Assembly: GCA_026770585.1 (NCBI GenBank)
Contig: MU646477.1
Location: forward strand, 39,463 to 50,538
Direction: 5' to 3'
Length of the DNA: 11,076 bases
Source of the DNA: Baffinella frigidus
Lineage: Eukaryota > Cryptophyceae > Cryptomonadales > Baffinellaceae
Positions 10,981 through 11,076 of this stretch are shown here, piece by piece (position 1 is the first letter of the stretch; the number at the start of each line of letters is the position of its first letter). The notes below the pieces were generated by a model, which saw only the letters and a list, made by a program, of their open reading frames with translations, had not been told where the DNA came from and ran no database searches. A program made the position numbers and the translations under genes.

Positions 10981-11076
10981 AGGTTTCGGGTTTCAGGTTT
11001 GGGGTTTAGGGTCTGGGGTTTGGGGTTTACGGTTCAGGGTTCAGGGTTCAGGGTTCAGGGTTCAGGGTTCAGGGTT
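10981..11076 (+). repeat. TTTAGGG-like tract ending in pure TTCAGGG repeats
   Basis: Degenerate units (TTTCGGG, TTTAGGG, TCTGGGG, TTTGGGG) give way to six identical TTCAGGG units from 11033 to the window edge. The homogeneous variant suggests local amplification. The tract is cut off by the window end. Confidence 0.9.

Noticed and set aside
1-11076. tRNA or rRNA genes
   Set aside because: No cloverleaf with the conserved TTCRANNC arm or recognisable rRNA segment was seen on reading both strands. A tRNA or rRNA covariance-model search would be needed to exclude a diverged copy.

Overview
The window looks like repeat-rich nuclear DNA of a eukaryote, most likely a microalga or other protist. 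Three things support this: a NIMA/NEK-like protein kinase frame with a splice-donor-like junction, many tracts of the TTTAGGG telomere type lying inside the sequence, and a dense population of short non-coding inverted-repeat (MITE-like) elements. TTTAGGG telomeres occur in green plants and algae and in several other protist lineages, so the lineage cannot be fixed from this window. I see no operon, Shine-Dalgarno-led gene set, tRNA, rRNA or CRISPR array.

Layout. 1-1470: dispersed 29-bp repeats, a foldback with a perfect 42-bp palindrome, TTTAGGG-like tracts, and two inverted-repeat elements (C1, G). 1534-2490, minus strand: the only convincing gene, the N-lobe and activation loop of a NEK-like kinase. 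Its similarity stops exactly at a CAG|GTG splice-donor-like site inside the SPE (APE) motif, so this is either a first exon or a gene broken by repeats. 2539-3024: a MITE-like element beside the kinase start, then a GA microsatellite. 3040-8660: a field of two short foldback families. Family A (about 100-125 bp) has ends TACAGGGGTACCTCGCTCAT and 12 whole or partial copies. Family B (about 105 bp) has ends TATCCCTTAAGTGG and about 11 whole or partial copies. A and B are often directly joined. Other elements in this field are C2, a 476-bp long-inverted-repeat element (F), dispersed segments K and E, a 23-bp and a 20-bp minisatellite, a 360-bp TTTAGGG-like array and an AT microsatellite.

8660-9350: little that can be assigned. 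9351-10591, plus strand: a tandemly repeated, broken, coding-like sequence whose copies share SAASVSESES, PPSQxDR and W-x-P-D-W-W-x-SSVYxDGL peptides; the last copy runs straight into TTTAGGG repeats. 10619-11076: a strong G/C hairpin, five 20-bp hairpin-forming units between two 36-bp direct repeats, and a terminal TTTAGGG-like tract ending in a homogeneous TTCAGGG variant.

No metabolic or signalling pathway can be read from the neighbourhood. The most interesting signal is the mobile-element biology: families A, B, E and G differ at their ends but share an internal palindromic core (CCCTAC-N-GTAGGG next to CCTAGG), and A and B repeatedly occur as an abutting pair.
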